Source: Gemmatimonadota bacterium
GTDB lineage: Bacteria; Latescibacterota; UBA2968
DNA: 63,888 nt
NCBI GenBank assembly: GCA_009838845.1
Contig: VXRD01000010.1
Span: 1 to 63,888 of the forward strand
Reading direction: 5' to 3'
Part shown: positions 17,739-25,067 of the stretch, piece after piece
Layout of the letters: each line of letters starts with the position of its first letter
Numbering within the stretch: position 1 is the first letter of the stretch
Translations under genes and position numbers: made by a program
The notes under the pieces: model-generated
Told to the model about the DNA's origin: nothing
Database searches by the model: none
The model's input: only the letters and a program-made list of their open reading frames with translations

Positions 17739-19271
17739 CTACTCATACTCTATCCAGAGCTGTAAGTCGCAAAGGGTGAGCGCGTCGCCGCCTGGCGCAT
17801 TGTGCGCGATCTCAATTCGGTTTGAGCCCAATTTCACCTTCCGGGGATTCACGGTATAGGTCGCCCAAACATCGGTGAGCCCCGTGCAGACAAGGGGATT
17901 ACCGTTGAAGGTGATAGATACGTCGCTGGCATCGGTTAATGCTTCAGCTTGAAGACACAGAGTTGCCCTGGGCCTGAAGCCGCTAGCCCCGGCACTAGCC
18001 AGATCATCCCCGACAGTCAGGTCAATCTCCAGGAACTCGCCAGCATTCAAAGTATGCGGATCCTCGGGGGAAAAGACCCCTGGACGCGTGTAGAAGCGAT
18101 CGCCATCCTTCAGCCAATACCCGGCATCCATGGCCTGTCGCCCCCGGAAAACGGGGCAATAAACCTTGTTCAAATGGGCGAGCGTATCTGGATCGCCCAG
18201 ATCGTGGAGAATCTGCCAGCGCGTCAAATTGAAGAAATAGACCGAATCGGCCCCCGCGTTTAAGGCGTTGACAGATCGCGCCCGGTACGCTTCCAGCGAA
18301 TTGCGCACCACAGAAAAGGGCGGCGTCACACCGGAAGCGGCGGAGAGTTCGCACTCGAGGTGCCTTGAAACCCCGGTCAGTTGAGGCAAAGGGGTTTGGA
18401 CGCGACATTCGTCCAGAGCCGCCCAGACCTGAACGCCGTATCTGTGACCGAGGGCGACACTCTCGGACCATTCCTGCAGGCGGAAGTATCCGCCCGGAAT
18501 CCAGATGTCGATCAAATCCTCGGCCATCCATTTTTCTATCTGGATACCCATTCCGTTGCAGTACCCGACGGAATCCGGGGTGCGAACGGACAGGAGGATG
18601 GGCCGGGCGCGCTCCGCACCGATTTCATCGGTCATCGCTCTGGTCCTGCGCATCAGATCGGTCATACTCTCGCGCTCTGCATCACTGACCTCCTCACCCC
18701 AGGCGGCGCTCTTGAACAGGGTCGGATGCCGAAAGAAATCGAACATGAACCCATCGATATCGTAGCGACGAGCCACGTCTTCCCACAGGCGAAAGGCCTG
18801 GTCGCGAATTTCGTCTCGCCCGTAATTGACCGATGTCCAGCGACCGTGGGGAGGCGGGTCATCCTGGGTGCCCACCAGCCAGTCGGGGTGTTCCTGTTTG
18901 AGCCTGTTGTTGGCGATTTTCCACCTCGCATCCTCGTAATCGCCAGCATCGTGGGTATCGTTCATGCGCATGGCCCAGAAGGCTTCGAAATTATTCTCGC
19001 GACAGAACTCGAGGTAGATCTGAAGCCCATCGCGCCCCTTATCGTCGAGCTCGATACCTTCTGGCGGCCACTCCTGTCCGACTGCGGTGCGATACAAACG
19101 GGACAGGTTGAACTGATGCACCAGTGAATAGGTACACGTATCGACCCGGGTACCCACCGCATGCGCGAGAATTCGCTCTATGGGCTGCCCGTCGGAGTGA
19201 AAGACAATCCGGCGTTTGCGCCCGGCGGCCCCTTTGCGGAGAGCCTTGATTTGCGCATCTGAGAGTGCCAT
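17739..19271 (-). CDS. Glycoside-hydrolase-like TIM-barrel protein with C-terminal beta domain
   Basis: 510 residues from the ATG at 19271, preceded by AAAGAGGTGG; the longer frame would need a TTG at 19295. The N-terminal 350 residues look like a family-10-like (GHL10) glycoside hydrolase barrel: FWAMRMNDTHDAGDYED, VNYGRDEIRDQ, IDGFMFDFFRHP and IWIPGGYFRLQEW are typical strand ends. The last 110 residues (LNAGEFLEIDLTVGDD, VKLGSNRIEI) look like a beta-sandwich. No signal peptide is seen. Exact substrate and catalytic acids are not clear to me. First gene of the run that continues to 6353. Confidence 0.65.
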   Translation of the reverse strand: MALSDAQIKALRKGAAGRKRRIVFHSDGQPIERILAHAVGTRVDTCTYSLVHQFNLSRLYRTAVGQEWPPEGIELDDKGRDGLQIYLEFCRENNFEAFWAMRMNDTHDAGDYEDARWKIANNRLKQEHPDWLVGTQDDPPPHGRWTSVNYGRDEIRDQAFRLWEDVARRYDIDGFMFDFFRHPTLFKSAAWGEEVSDAERESMTDLMRRTRAMTDEIGAERARPILLSVRTPDSVGYCNGMGIQIEKWMAEDLIDIWIPGGYFRLQEWSESVALGHRYGVQVWAALDECRVQTPLPQLTGVSRHLECELSAASGVTPPFSVVRNSLEAYRARSVNALNAGADSVYFFNLTRWQILHDLGDPDTLAHLNKVYCPVFRGRQAMDAGYWLKDGDRFYTRPGVFSPEDPHTLNAGEFLEIDLTVGDDLASAGASGFRPRATLCLQAEALTDASDVSITFNGNPLVCTGLTDVWATYTVNPRKVKLGSNRIEIAHNAPGGDALTLCDLQLWIEYE

Positions 19272-19360
19272 CAGTTCCACCTCTTTTCTTTTCAAAGACT
19301 ACCTTCAAAAGTGTTTCGAGACCGGAGAAAAGTCAACTCTAACCTGAGCCAATTCCCGAA

Positions 19361-20926
19361 TCACCCCGCACAATGCCTTTTCCAGGCATCATACATCTCG
19401 GCCATCTCTTTCACCAGGTCCGGATATTGATCCGCAAGGTCATTCACCTCTGTCCGATCAATCTCCATATCGTAAAGTTCCCAAAGCGAATTCGGGTCCG
19501 GCCGCGCTTTTTGTTCTGACCTTGCCTCTCTGTCAGTACGCCAGGGATTGTAATCTCTCCAATAATCAGGAGAGACGAGTTTCCATTTTCCCATTCTCAC
19601 GGCACGCCAGAGGGCGGTCTCACTATACTGATTCCAGTACAGCGCCCTGTGGCCCTCGCGCTGTTCGCCTCTGAAGACCGGCAGCAGGCTCTTGCCTTCC
19701 AGGGACAGGACGCCTTTGTGGGAGGACGGGTATTCCGCTCCTGCAATATCTGTACAGGTAGCCATAACATCGATGAGGTGACCGATCTGATGGGTGATCT
19801 CGCCCCCGTTTTGAATCACGCGCGGCCAGTGTACGATAAACGGTGTAGAGATGCCACCCTCGTGATTCCACCGCTTGAATTTGCGAAAAGGCGTATTGCT
19901 GAGATTGGCCCAGGGCAGATCTACCGTACGGTACGACGCCGCGGGACCGGGCGGAATATCGGGCGTGCTGGTCCTGTCTTCATCGCTGGCGCCGTTGTCG
20001 GACAGAAATAGCACGAGGGTGTTTTCCTCTATACCGAGTTCGCGGAGTTTGGCCTGCAGGCGCCCGACATTCTGGTCCACGCGGTCAATCATGGCCGCGT
20101 AAACAGCCATCTTCAGATCCCAGGCATCTCGATCCTCAATCTCCTCCCACGACAGCGAATCCGGATCGCGCGCCGAAAGGGCCCACCGCTCGTCAATCAG
20201 GCCCATCTCGACCATGCGTTCGAGGCGCTGCTCCCGCAGCCTATCCCAACCGACTTTGTATTTGCCCTTATACTTTGCGATGTCCCTCGGCCAGGCGTGC
20301 AGGGGATAGTGCGGTGCAGTATAGGCCACGTAGAGGAAGAAAGGTCTGTCTTCCCGCCCGTACTCGTCCAGGTATCCAAGGGCGTAATCTGTGAACGCGT
20401 CGGTGGTGTAGAAGTCTTTATCCTCGGGTGTATAGGGCTGGATGACCCTGTCGTCGATGGCAAATGCGGGATTGTCGTCCGGAAATTTTTCACCGGGCTG
20501 TTCTTCACCGGGTCGTTGCAGACCCGGGTTAAAGAAGTTGCAGCATCCATCGACGAGGCCGTAATAGCGGTCGAAACCCCGTTCGACGGGTAATCCAGAG
20601 AAGAGCCCGGACAGATGCCATTTTCCCGACATGAGGGTGCGGTAGCCAGCAGCCTTGAGTACCTCGGCGATGGTGACACAGCCCTTCGGCCCTCCCCTGC
20701 TGACTTGCTGGGAGTAAAGCCCGGTCAGCAGAGACGCCCGCGTGGGTGCGCACAGGGCATTGTTGTAAAACTGGGTGAAGCGAAGGCCGTTTGAGGCAAG
20801 CTGGTCGAGGTTGGGAGTGCGGATCTCGCCGCCATAGCATCCCAGGTCGGAAAAGCCCATATCATCGACCATAATCAGGAGGATATTTGGTCTTGCGCTA
20901 TTTTCCGTCGATCTACTCGAGTTCAT
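19361..20926 (-). CDS. Arylsulfatase-type sulfatase, CxPTR type
   Basis: 521 residues. N-terminal metal site ILLIMVDDMG, formylglycine-precursor C59 in LCAPTRASLLTG, later metal site LFLSDNGASD, and the closing arylsulfatase motif LYWNQYSETALWRAVRMGKWKL. The sequence is of the large arylsulfatase A/GALNS type rather than the choline-sulfatase type seen in the other three sulfatases here. No signal peptide is evident. The gene lies immediately left of the TnpB element and transcribes away from it. Confidence 0.9.
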   Translation of the reverse strand: MNSSRSTENSARPNILLIMVDDMGFSDLGCYGGEIRTPNLDQLASNGLRFTQFYNNALCAPTRASLLTGLYSQQVSRGGPKGCVTIAEVLKAAGYRTLMSGKWHLSGLFSGLPVERGFDRYYGLVDGCCNFFNPGLQRPGEEQPGEKFPDDNPAFAIDDRVIQPYTPEDKDFYTTDAFTDYALGYLDEYGREDRPFFLYVAYTAPHYPLHAWPRDIAKYKGKYKVGWDRLREQRLERMVEMGLIDERWALSARDPDSLSWEEIEDRDAWDLKMAVYAAMIDRVDQNVGRLQAKLRELGIEENTLVLFLSDNGASDEDRTSTPDIPPGPAASYRTVDLPWANLSNTPFRKFKRWNHEGGISTPFIVHWPRVIQNGGEITHQIGHLIDVMATCTDIAGAEYPSSHKGVLSLEGKSLLPVFRGEQREGHRALYWNQYSETALWRAVRMGKWKLVSPDYWRDYNPWRTDREARSEQKARPDPNSLWELYDMEIDRTEVNDLADQYPDLVKEMAEMYDAWKRHCAG

Positions 20927-20956
20927 CTAACATCTCCTAAAAAATGTCGCAGGAGA

Positions 20957-20976
20957 CCCCGTGTTTGAGCACGGGG
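20957..20976 (+). repeat. Left-end hairpin of the IS element
   Basis: Perfect 7-bp stem CCCCGTG/CACGGGG with loop TTTGAG, positioned as the transposase-recognition hairpin of an IS605-type left end. Confidence 0.75.
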
Positions 20977-21039
20977 AGGCACGCGAAGCACAATGCCAAT
21001 CATGCGACGTGTTTATAAACATAGACCTGCACATTGATG

Positions 21040-21068
21040 TTGACATCCATACCATTTGTGAGTATAAT
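21040..21068 (+). promoter_or_regulatory. Perfect consensus sigma70 promoter upstream of tnpB
   Basis: TTGACA (21040-21045), 17-bp spacer, TATAAT (21063-21068): all twelve consensus bases at ideal spacing. Transcription would start near 21075, about 90 bases before the tnpB ATG. Confidence 0.85.
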
Positions 21069-21163
21069 AAAGTATGATTATAACAATAAAAAACAATATG
21101 TTATGTTATTCCCTGCATACCATTGTGCCGATTGGACACTCTATTCAGGACGGTCAGTTTTAA

Positions 21164-22402
21164 ATGCCATACCTGACAATAAAAGCCCCTCTTCGCGGCG
21201 TACCTGAACGCTTTGACATTCTTCGTGACGCGATGCTGTCTGCGACCAAAGTCTATAATGGCTTGATCTTTCATCTGCGTCAAGAATACCAGCAGCATGG
21301 GAAAGTCTGTTATTCGGCCAGCCATCTCAACCGCATCGCACGCGGGTTGCCACGCCACAAGGAATTGTATTCCGATGTGGTAGATACCACGCGACAGGCG
21401 GTGGGATGGGCTTTTGGGTCGTTCTTTCAAAAGCACAAGCGCGACAAGAAGGCACGGCCTCCAGGATTCAGGAAGAAGACACGACTCTCTCCGCTACGCT
21501 ATTCCCATCCCAACAATGGCTCCATCAAGGTAATCCACAAGCGCGGAATGACATATCTTCGCATCTCGCTTGGCACCACCCGAAAGGATGGTGTGTGTCG
21601 CCTCGTCTTTCGTCTCCACACCCGCCCAAATGTTGACCTTTCCAAGTTGAAGAATGTCCAGATCACCTACGATACGCATACACGGGATTTCCAAGCCCGT
21701 CTGGTGGTCAAAGTGGATGTTCCTGATAAGCCGGGAGAGGCCACCGTTGGTGTAGATATAGGCGAAGACTGGCTCATTGCCGCAGATTTCTGTGACGGCG
21801 CGCAATATCTGGTTTGTGGACGTGAACTTAAGGCCACACGCCGATACTGGCAGAAGGTCAGAGCAAAGGTCAAACCACCCAGTCAAGACCAGCCCAAGAT
21901 GTCGAGACGCTATCGCCAGATCGCCCGAAAAGAAGCCCGACAAATCACACATGCCCTCTATATCGCCAGTAGAAGGTTTGTGGATGTGTGTGCCGATAAG
22001 GGTGTAGGACTTATCATTTTGGGAGACCTCACCGGCATCCGACATCGCATTGCCTATGGCAAAAGGATGAATCAACGCCTGCACGCCTGGCCATATGCCA
22101 AGCTCAGGACGATGATTGAATACAAGGCTGCGCTGCTTGGCATAAAGGTCAAAGTCGTCTCGGAAAAATATACTTCGCAGACTTGCCCGCAATGTAATAT
22201 AAGAAAGAAATCCAATCGCAAGCATCGTGGTTGGTACTCCTGTCGTTGTGGCTTTGAAGGTCAAGCAGACCTGGTAGGTGCTTTCAATATTCACCGGCAA
22301 GTATCTGGGGTTCCCAGTAGTGGGCGTTCGGCGCGCCCCGTGGTCTTGGTATTTGATCACCATACGGTCCACGAAGCTGCAAGTTCTCGGGAGGCCGCCT
22401 GA
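21164..22402 (+). CDS. tnpB: TnpB (IS605 OrfB) RNA-guided nuclease homologue
   Basis: 412 residues, a normal TnpB length. N-terminal helical DNA/RNA-binding region to about 190, then a RuvC fold: D198 in VGVDIGEDW (RuvC-I), IILGDLTGI at 284-292 (RuvC-II region), and D369 in GQADLVGAFNI (RuvC-III). The zinc ribbon is CPQC followed by CRCG (about 340-365). The canonical RuvC-II glutamate is replaced by G287, followed by D288; a Glu in the later MIEYKAALLGI segment could substitute, as in TnpB groups with a rearranged site. TnpB uses an RNA from the element's right end to cut DNA and retain the element. No strong ribosome site precedes the ATG. Confidence 0.9.
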   Translation: MPYLTIKAPLRGVPERFDILRDAMLSATKVYNGLIFHLRQEYQQHGKVCYSASHLNRIARGLPRHKELYSDVVDTTRQAVGWAFGSFFQKHKRDKKARPPGFRKKTRLSPLRYSHPNNGSIKVIHKRGMTYLRISLGTTRKDGVCRLVFRLHTRPNVDLSKLKNVQITYDTHTRDFQARLVVKVDVPDKPGEATVGVDIGEDWLIAADFCDGAQYLVCGRELKATRRYWQKVRAKVKPPSQDQPKMSRRYRQIARKEARQITHALYIASRRFVDVCADKGVGLIILGDLTGIRHRIAYGKRMNQRLHAWPYAKLRTMIEYKAALLGIKVKVVSEKYTSQTCPQCNIRKKSNRKHRGWYSCRCGFEGQADLVGAFNIHRQVSGVPSSGRSARPVVLVFDHHTVHEAASSREAA

Positions 22403-22446
22403 TAAAGGGTGACCCCCGGAATCCCTTGACTTCAGTCAAGGGAGCA
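22300..22446 (+). ncRNA. Probable omega RNA region (tnpB 3' end plus right end)
   Basis: By analogy with characterised TnpB systems the guide RNA scaffold overlaps the 3' part of tnpB and ends at the right-end hairpin (22423-22442). The following bases, here the 3' end of the neighbouring sulfatase gene, would act as the guide. The 5' boundary is not visible in sequence and is set arbitrarily. Confidence 0.45.
22423..22442 (+). repeat. Right-end hairpin of the IS element
   Basis: Perfect 8-bp stem CCCTTGAC/GTCAAGGG with loop TTCA, positioned as the subterminal right-end hairpin that also forms the 3' end of the omega RNA scaffold. Confidence 0.75.
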
Positions 22447-22452
22447 CGTCGA

Positions 22453-23898
22453 TTAAAAACTCATTGTTTGCGGAGGGCCGGGGTCCATCGATAACACACG
22501 GGCGTCAAAGTTTTTTTTCAAAAGCTGCAGCTTCAGGTCCCGATATTCTGGATTATGCCACAGGTCGGTAAACTCCCAGGGATCATTTTCCAGATCGTAG
22601 AGTTCGCCCAAATCGTCGTGTTCAGCACTGTGATAGGCCACGATCTTCCACCGGTCATCCCGGTACATCGTCGCGTGTACCGGGCTGGATAGCCGGTGGT
22701 CGAAGTATTCAGATCGCACAAATTCCCGGTGCTTATCCGGTTCCGCCTGCCCGGTCAGGATGGGCAGCAACGACTTTCCCTGCATGCGCTCGGGAATAGG
22801 CAATCCAGCCAGGTCCAGCAAAGTGGGCGCGATGTCAATGAGTTCGACCAGAGCCGGGCTGCGCATACCGCACCGGAAGCGTTCGGGCCACGACCAGATG
22901 AGAGGGACGTGTACTCCGCCTTCGTAGAAGCGGCAGCCCTTCAGAACCAGGCCGTGGTCCCCGAGCATCTCACCGTGGTCGCTGGTGAAGAGCACGACCG
23001 TATTTTCGCGCTGTGCGGTTTCGTCCAAAAAGCTCAGGATGCGTCCAAACTGGTCATCTACCAGCGCGACCATGGCGCAGTACGCAGCATACAGAGCCTG
23101 GGCGTTTCTCTCATCGGGGGGAAGAGAGCGAGTCTGGAAACGCACGCCCATCTCCGCCAGCCTGTCCTGGTGGGCGATATCGCTTTCGCGGAAGTGTGGT
23201 AAAGGCATGGCAGCGGGATCGAACCGACGATAGTACTCCCAGGGCGGGTTAAAGGGTTTGTGGGGATAGAAGACATTCACGCACAGCATCCAGGGGGCCT
23301 GTGCCTGGCCGATAAACTCAAGGGCTTTCTCCGTACACCAGGTCGTCTGGTGCAGATCGGGCGGTACGTTGTCGCGTTCGGGTGTTGGGGCCATAACGCA
23401 GTCCATCTTCCGGTGCGGGAGCCTGACGACTTCGGCGGGATCCAGGCCTTTTTTACTCAGCCAATCGGCGTAGTCATCCTGGTCGGGCGACTGTGGGTTA
23501 ACTGAGGTGTGGTTCCACTGGAAGTATCTGAACCCGTCGTCGGCACGGGATTCGCGCCCGTTCTTGCTCCCCGCCAGATGCAATTTTCCAACCAGCCCGC
23601 AATCGTAGCCGGCCTCCGCCAGCAAGCGGCTCACGAGCGTGGCCTCTGCTTCTTTGGGAAAGTAGTCGTTGCCGTTGTAATTGACGTGTACTGCACTGGG
23701 ATAGCGCCCGGTCATAAAACTGGCACGGCTCGGGGTGCAGATAGGATGCTGGCAGTAGGCGCGCGTGAAAGCCACGCCATCGGATACCAGTTGGTCGAGC
23801 GCTGGTGTGCGAGCGTGGGTATTGCCCAGCGCGCCGATGGTGTCGAAGCGCTGTTGGTCGGTGCAGTACCACAGAATATTTGGCAGATGGTCTGACAT
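22453..23898 (-). CDS. Sulfatase, CxPSR type
   Basis: 481 residues. Metal site ILWYCTDQQR, formylglycine-precursor C54 in ICTPSRASFMTG, second metal site LFTSDHGEMLGDHGL. It resembles choline-sulfatase/N-sulfoglucosamine sulfohydrolase-type enzymes, and lacks a signal peptide. The stop codon is about 10 bases from the right end of the TnpB element, so the insertion narrowly spared it. The oxidoreductase gene 23918-24988 lies 19 bases upstream, probably on the same mRNA. Confidence 0.9.
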   Translation of the reverse strand: MSDHLPNILWYCTDQQRFDTIGALGNTHARTPALDQLVSDGVAFTRAYCQHPICTPSRASFMTGRYPSAVHVNYNGNDYFPKEAEATLVSRLLAEAGYDCGLVGKLHLAGSKNGRESRADDGFRYFQWNHTSVNPQSPDQDDYADWLSKKGLDPAEVVRLPHRKMDCVMAPTPERDNVPPDLHQTTWCTEKALEFIGQAQAPWMLCVNVFYPHKPFNPPWEYYRRFDPAAMPLPHFRESDIAHQDRLAEMGVRFQTRSLPPDERNAQALYAAYCAMVALVDDQFGRILSFLDETAQRENTVVLFTSDHGEMLGDHGLVLKGCRFYEGGVHVPLIWSWPERFRCGMRSPALVELIDIAPTLLDLAGLPIPERMQGKSLLPILTGQAEPDKHREFVRSEYFDHRLSSPVHATMYRDDRWKIVAYHSAEHDDLGELYDLENDPWEFTDLWHNPEYRDLKLQLLKKNFDARVLSMDPGPPQTMSF

Positions 23899-23917
23899 TG
23901 TGTTTTCTCCTTTCTCT

Positions 23918-24988
23918 CTATGGCCGCAGCAAGACCTTTCCGATCGAAAGCCGTTCCTCGATCAGCCGGTGCGCTGAGGATGCGTCTCCAAAGGGGTATA
24001 CGTGGCGTACCACCGGTCGGAGCCTGTCGGCCTGGGCCAGATCGATCAACGCTTCCATAATCTCGGGAGTGTGTGCCTCCGCATTGCTGCTACCCCCCCA
24101 CCCGATCAGCTTCAGATTTTTTACCCAGAAAGGCCAGAAATCGACCTGACCTGTACCGGTGAAGGTGTTGGAACCAAAACTGACCATCCGACCGCCTTCG
24201 GCCATGCAGTTCAGACTTTGGGTGAAGACTTCGCCACCTACCGACTCCCACACCACGTCCACGCCACGTCCTGAAGTGGCCTCCAGCACCGCAGCCACGA
24301 AATCGTCGGTTCGATAGTTGATTGCCAGATCAGCGCCGAGTTCACGTGTCAGATCGAGTTTTTCCGGGCTGCCAGCGGTGGCCAAAACCCGCGCCCCAAA
24401 GGATTTGGCAAGCTGGATGGCCAGAACGCCCGTACCACCTGCGGCGGCGTGGAGAAGCACAGTCTCACCTGCCTTCAAACCCGCCGCGATTTTCAAGGTG
24501 TGATACGCCACCGGCGCATAACCGAATGCGGCCACCTGCTCGGGCGTAAACGATGGGGGACAGGCCGTTGTGCCCGGCCTTCCGTCGGGCCTGGGCTGCA
24601 AAGCCTTCGCATCCACCACAGCCCACTCCACGCACGAGCCGGGTCGCAGGCCTCCAACCAGATGGCGAGAACCGAGTTCAACACCTTTGGCGTTCGTCCC
24701 CAGCGCCGCGACTTCCACGCAGGCTGTGCCACCGGGAAAATAGGGAGGACCCGCGATACCGTAGCTCGATTCTCGTGCCGATCCGATGCGGCCGCTACCG
24801 CCGCGCCTGATGTGGAGCTGAATGTAGTCGATGGCAATGGCCAGAACCTTGACCAGGACCTCGTCGGGACCCGCCTGTGGTGTGGCTACCTCCTCACAGT
24901 GCAGGACCTCTGGCCCGCCAAATTCGCGGTATACTACGGCTTTCATCGTGTCGGGAAATCGGACGGGATTAATATCTCTTCCGGACAT
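23918..24988 (-). CDS. Zinc-independent MDR oxidoreductase (quinone reductase/enoyl reductase type)
   Basis: 356 residues. GroES-like N-terminal half (MKAVVYREFGGPEVL), then a Rossmann fold with AAAGGTGVLAIQLAKSFGARV as nucleotide-binding site. It lacks the cysteines of zinc alcohol dehydrogenases and is like NADPH:quinone oxidoreductases. The ATG at 24988 has AGAGAGG about 12 bases upstream; an internal ATG at 24946 starts at the point where most homologues begin. Its role with the adjacent sulfatase is unknown. Directly upstream lies a 39-bp relic of a GWxTD gene. Confidence 0.85.
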   Translation of the reverse strand: MSGRDINPVRFPDTMKAVVYREFGGPEVLHCEEVATPQAGPDEVLVKVLAIAIDYIQLHIRRGGSGRIGSARESSYGIAGPPYFPGGTACVEVAALGTNAKGVELGSRHLVGGLRPGSCVEWAVVDAKALQPRPDGRPGTTACPPSFTPEQVAAFGYAPVAYHTLKIAAGLKAGETVLLHAAAGGTGVLAIQLAKSFGARVLATAGSPEKLDLTRELGADLAINYRTDDFVAAVLEATSGRGVDVVWESVGGEVFTQSLNCMAEGGRMVSFGSNTFTGTGQVDFWPFWVKNLKLIGWGGSSNAEAHTPEIMEALIDLAQADRLRPVVRHVYPFGDASSAHRLIEERLSIGKVLLRP

Positions 24989-25014
24989 ATCTGATGTGAC
25001 CTCTCTGTAATGCG

Positions 25015-25053
25015 TCGGACCCTGGCCTCACCGCTGACCAGATCCTCAACGGT
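25015..25053 (-). pseudogene. 39-bp relic of a GWxTD-protein gene 3' end
   Basis: On the minus strand this stretch encodes TVEDLVSGEARVR, matching TVEDLVSGEVRVR at the C-terminus of the 14211-16700 protein; 36 of 39 bases match 14247-14285. No other part of that gene is present here. It suggests that a second GWxTD gene once lay between the DUF6785 gene and the oxidoreductase and was deleted. Confidence 0.65.
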
Positions 25054-25067
25054 TTGAAAATTCCAAC

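Larger units (their letters stand above)
20950..22446 (+). mobile_element. IS605/IS1341-type element with tnpB only
   Basis: Left end: hairpin CCCCGTG-TTTGAG-CACGGGG (20957-20976). Right end: hairpin CCCTTGAC-TTCA-GTCAAGGG (22423-22442), 20 bases past the tnpB stop. These subterminal hairpins are the hallmark of IS200/IS605 elements. No tnpA (Y1 transposase) gene is present, so movement would need a transposase in trans. The element sits in the gap between two minus-strand sulfatase genes; its right end is within about 10 bases of the downstream sulfatase stop codon. Exact boundaries are estimated. Confidence 0.8.
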
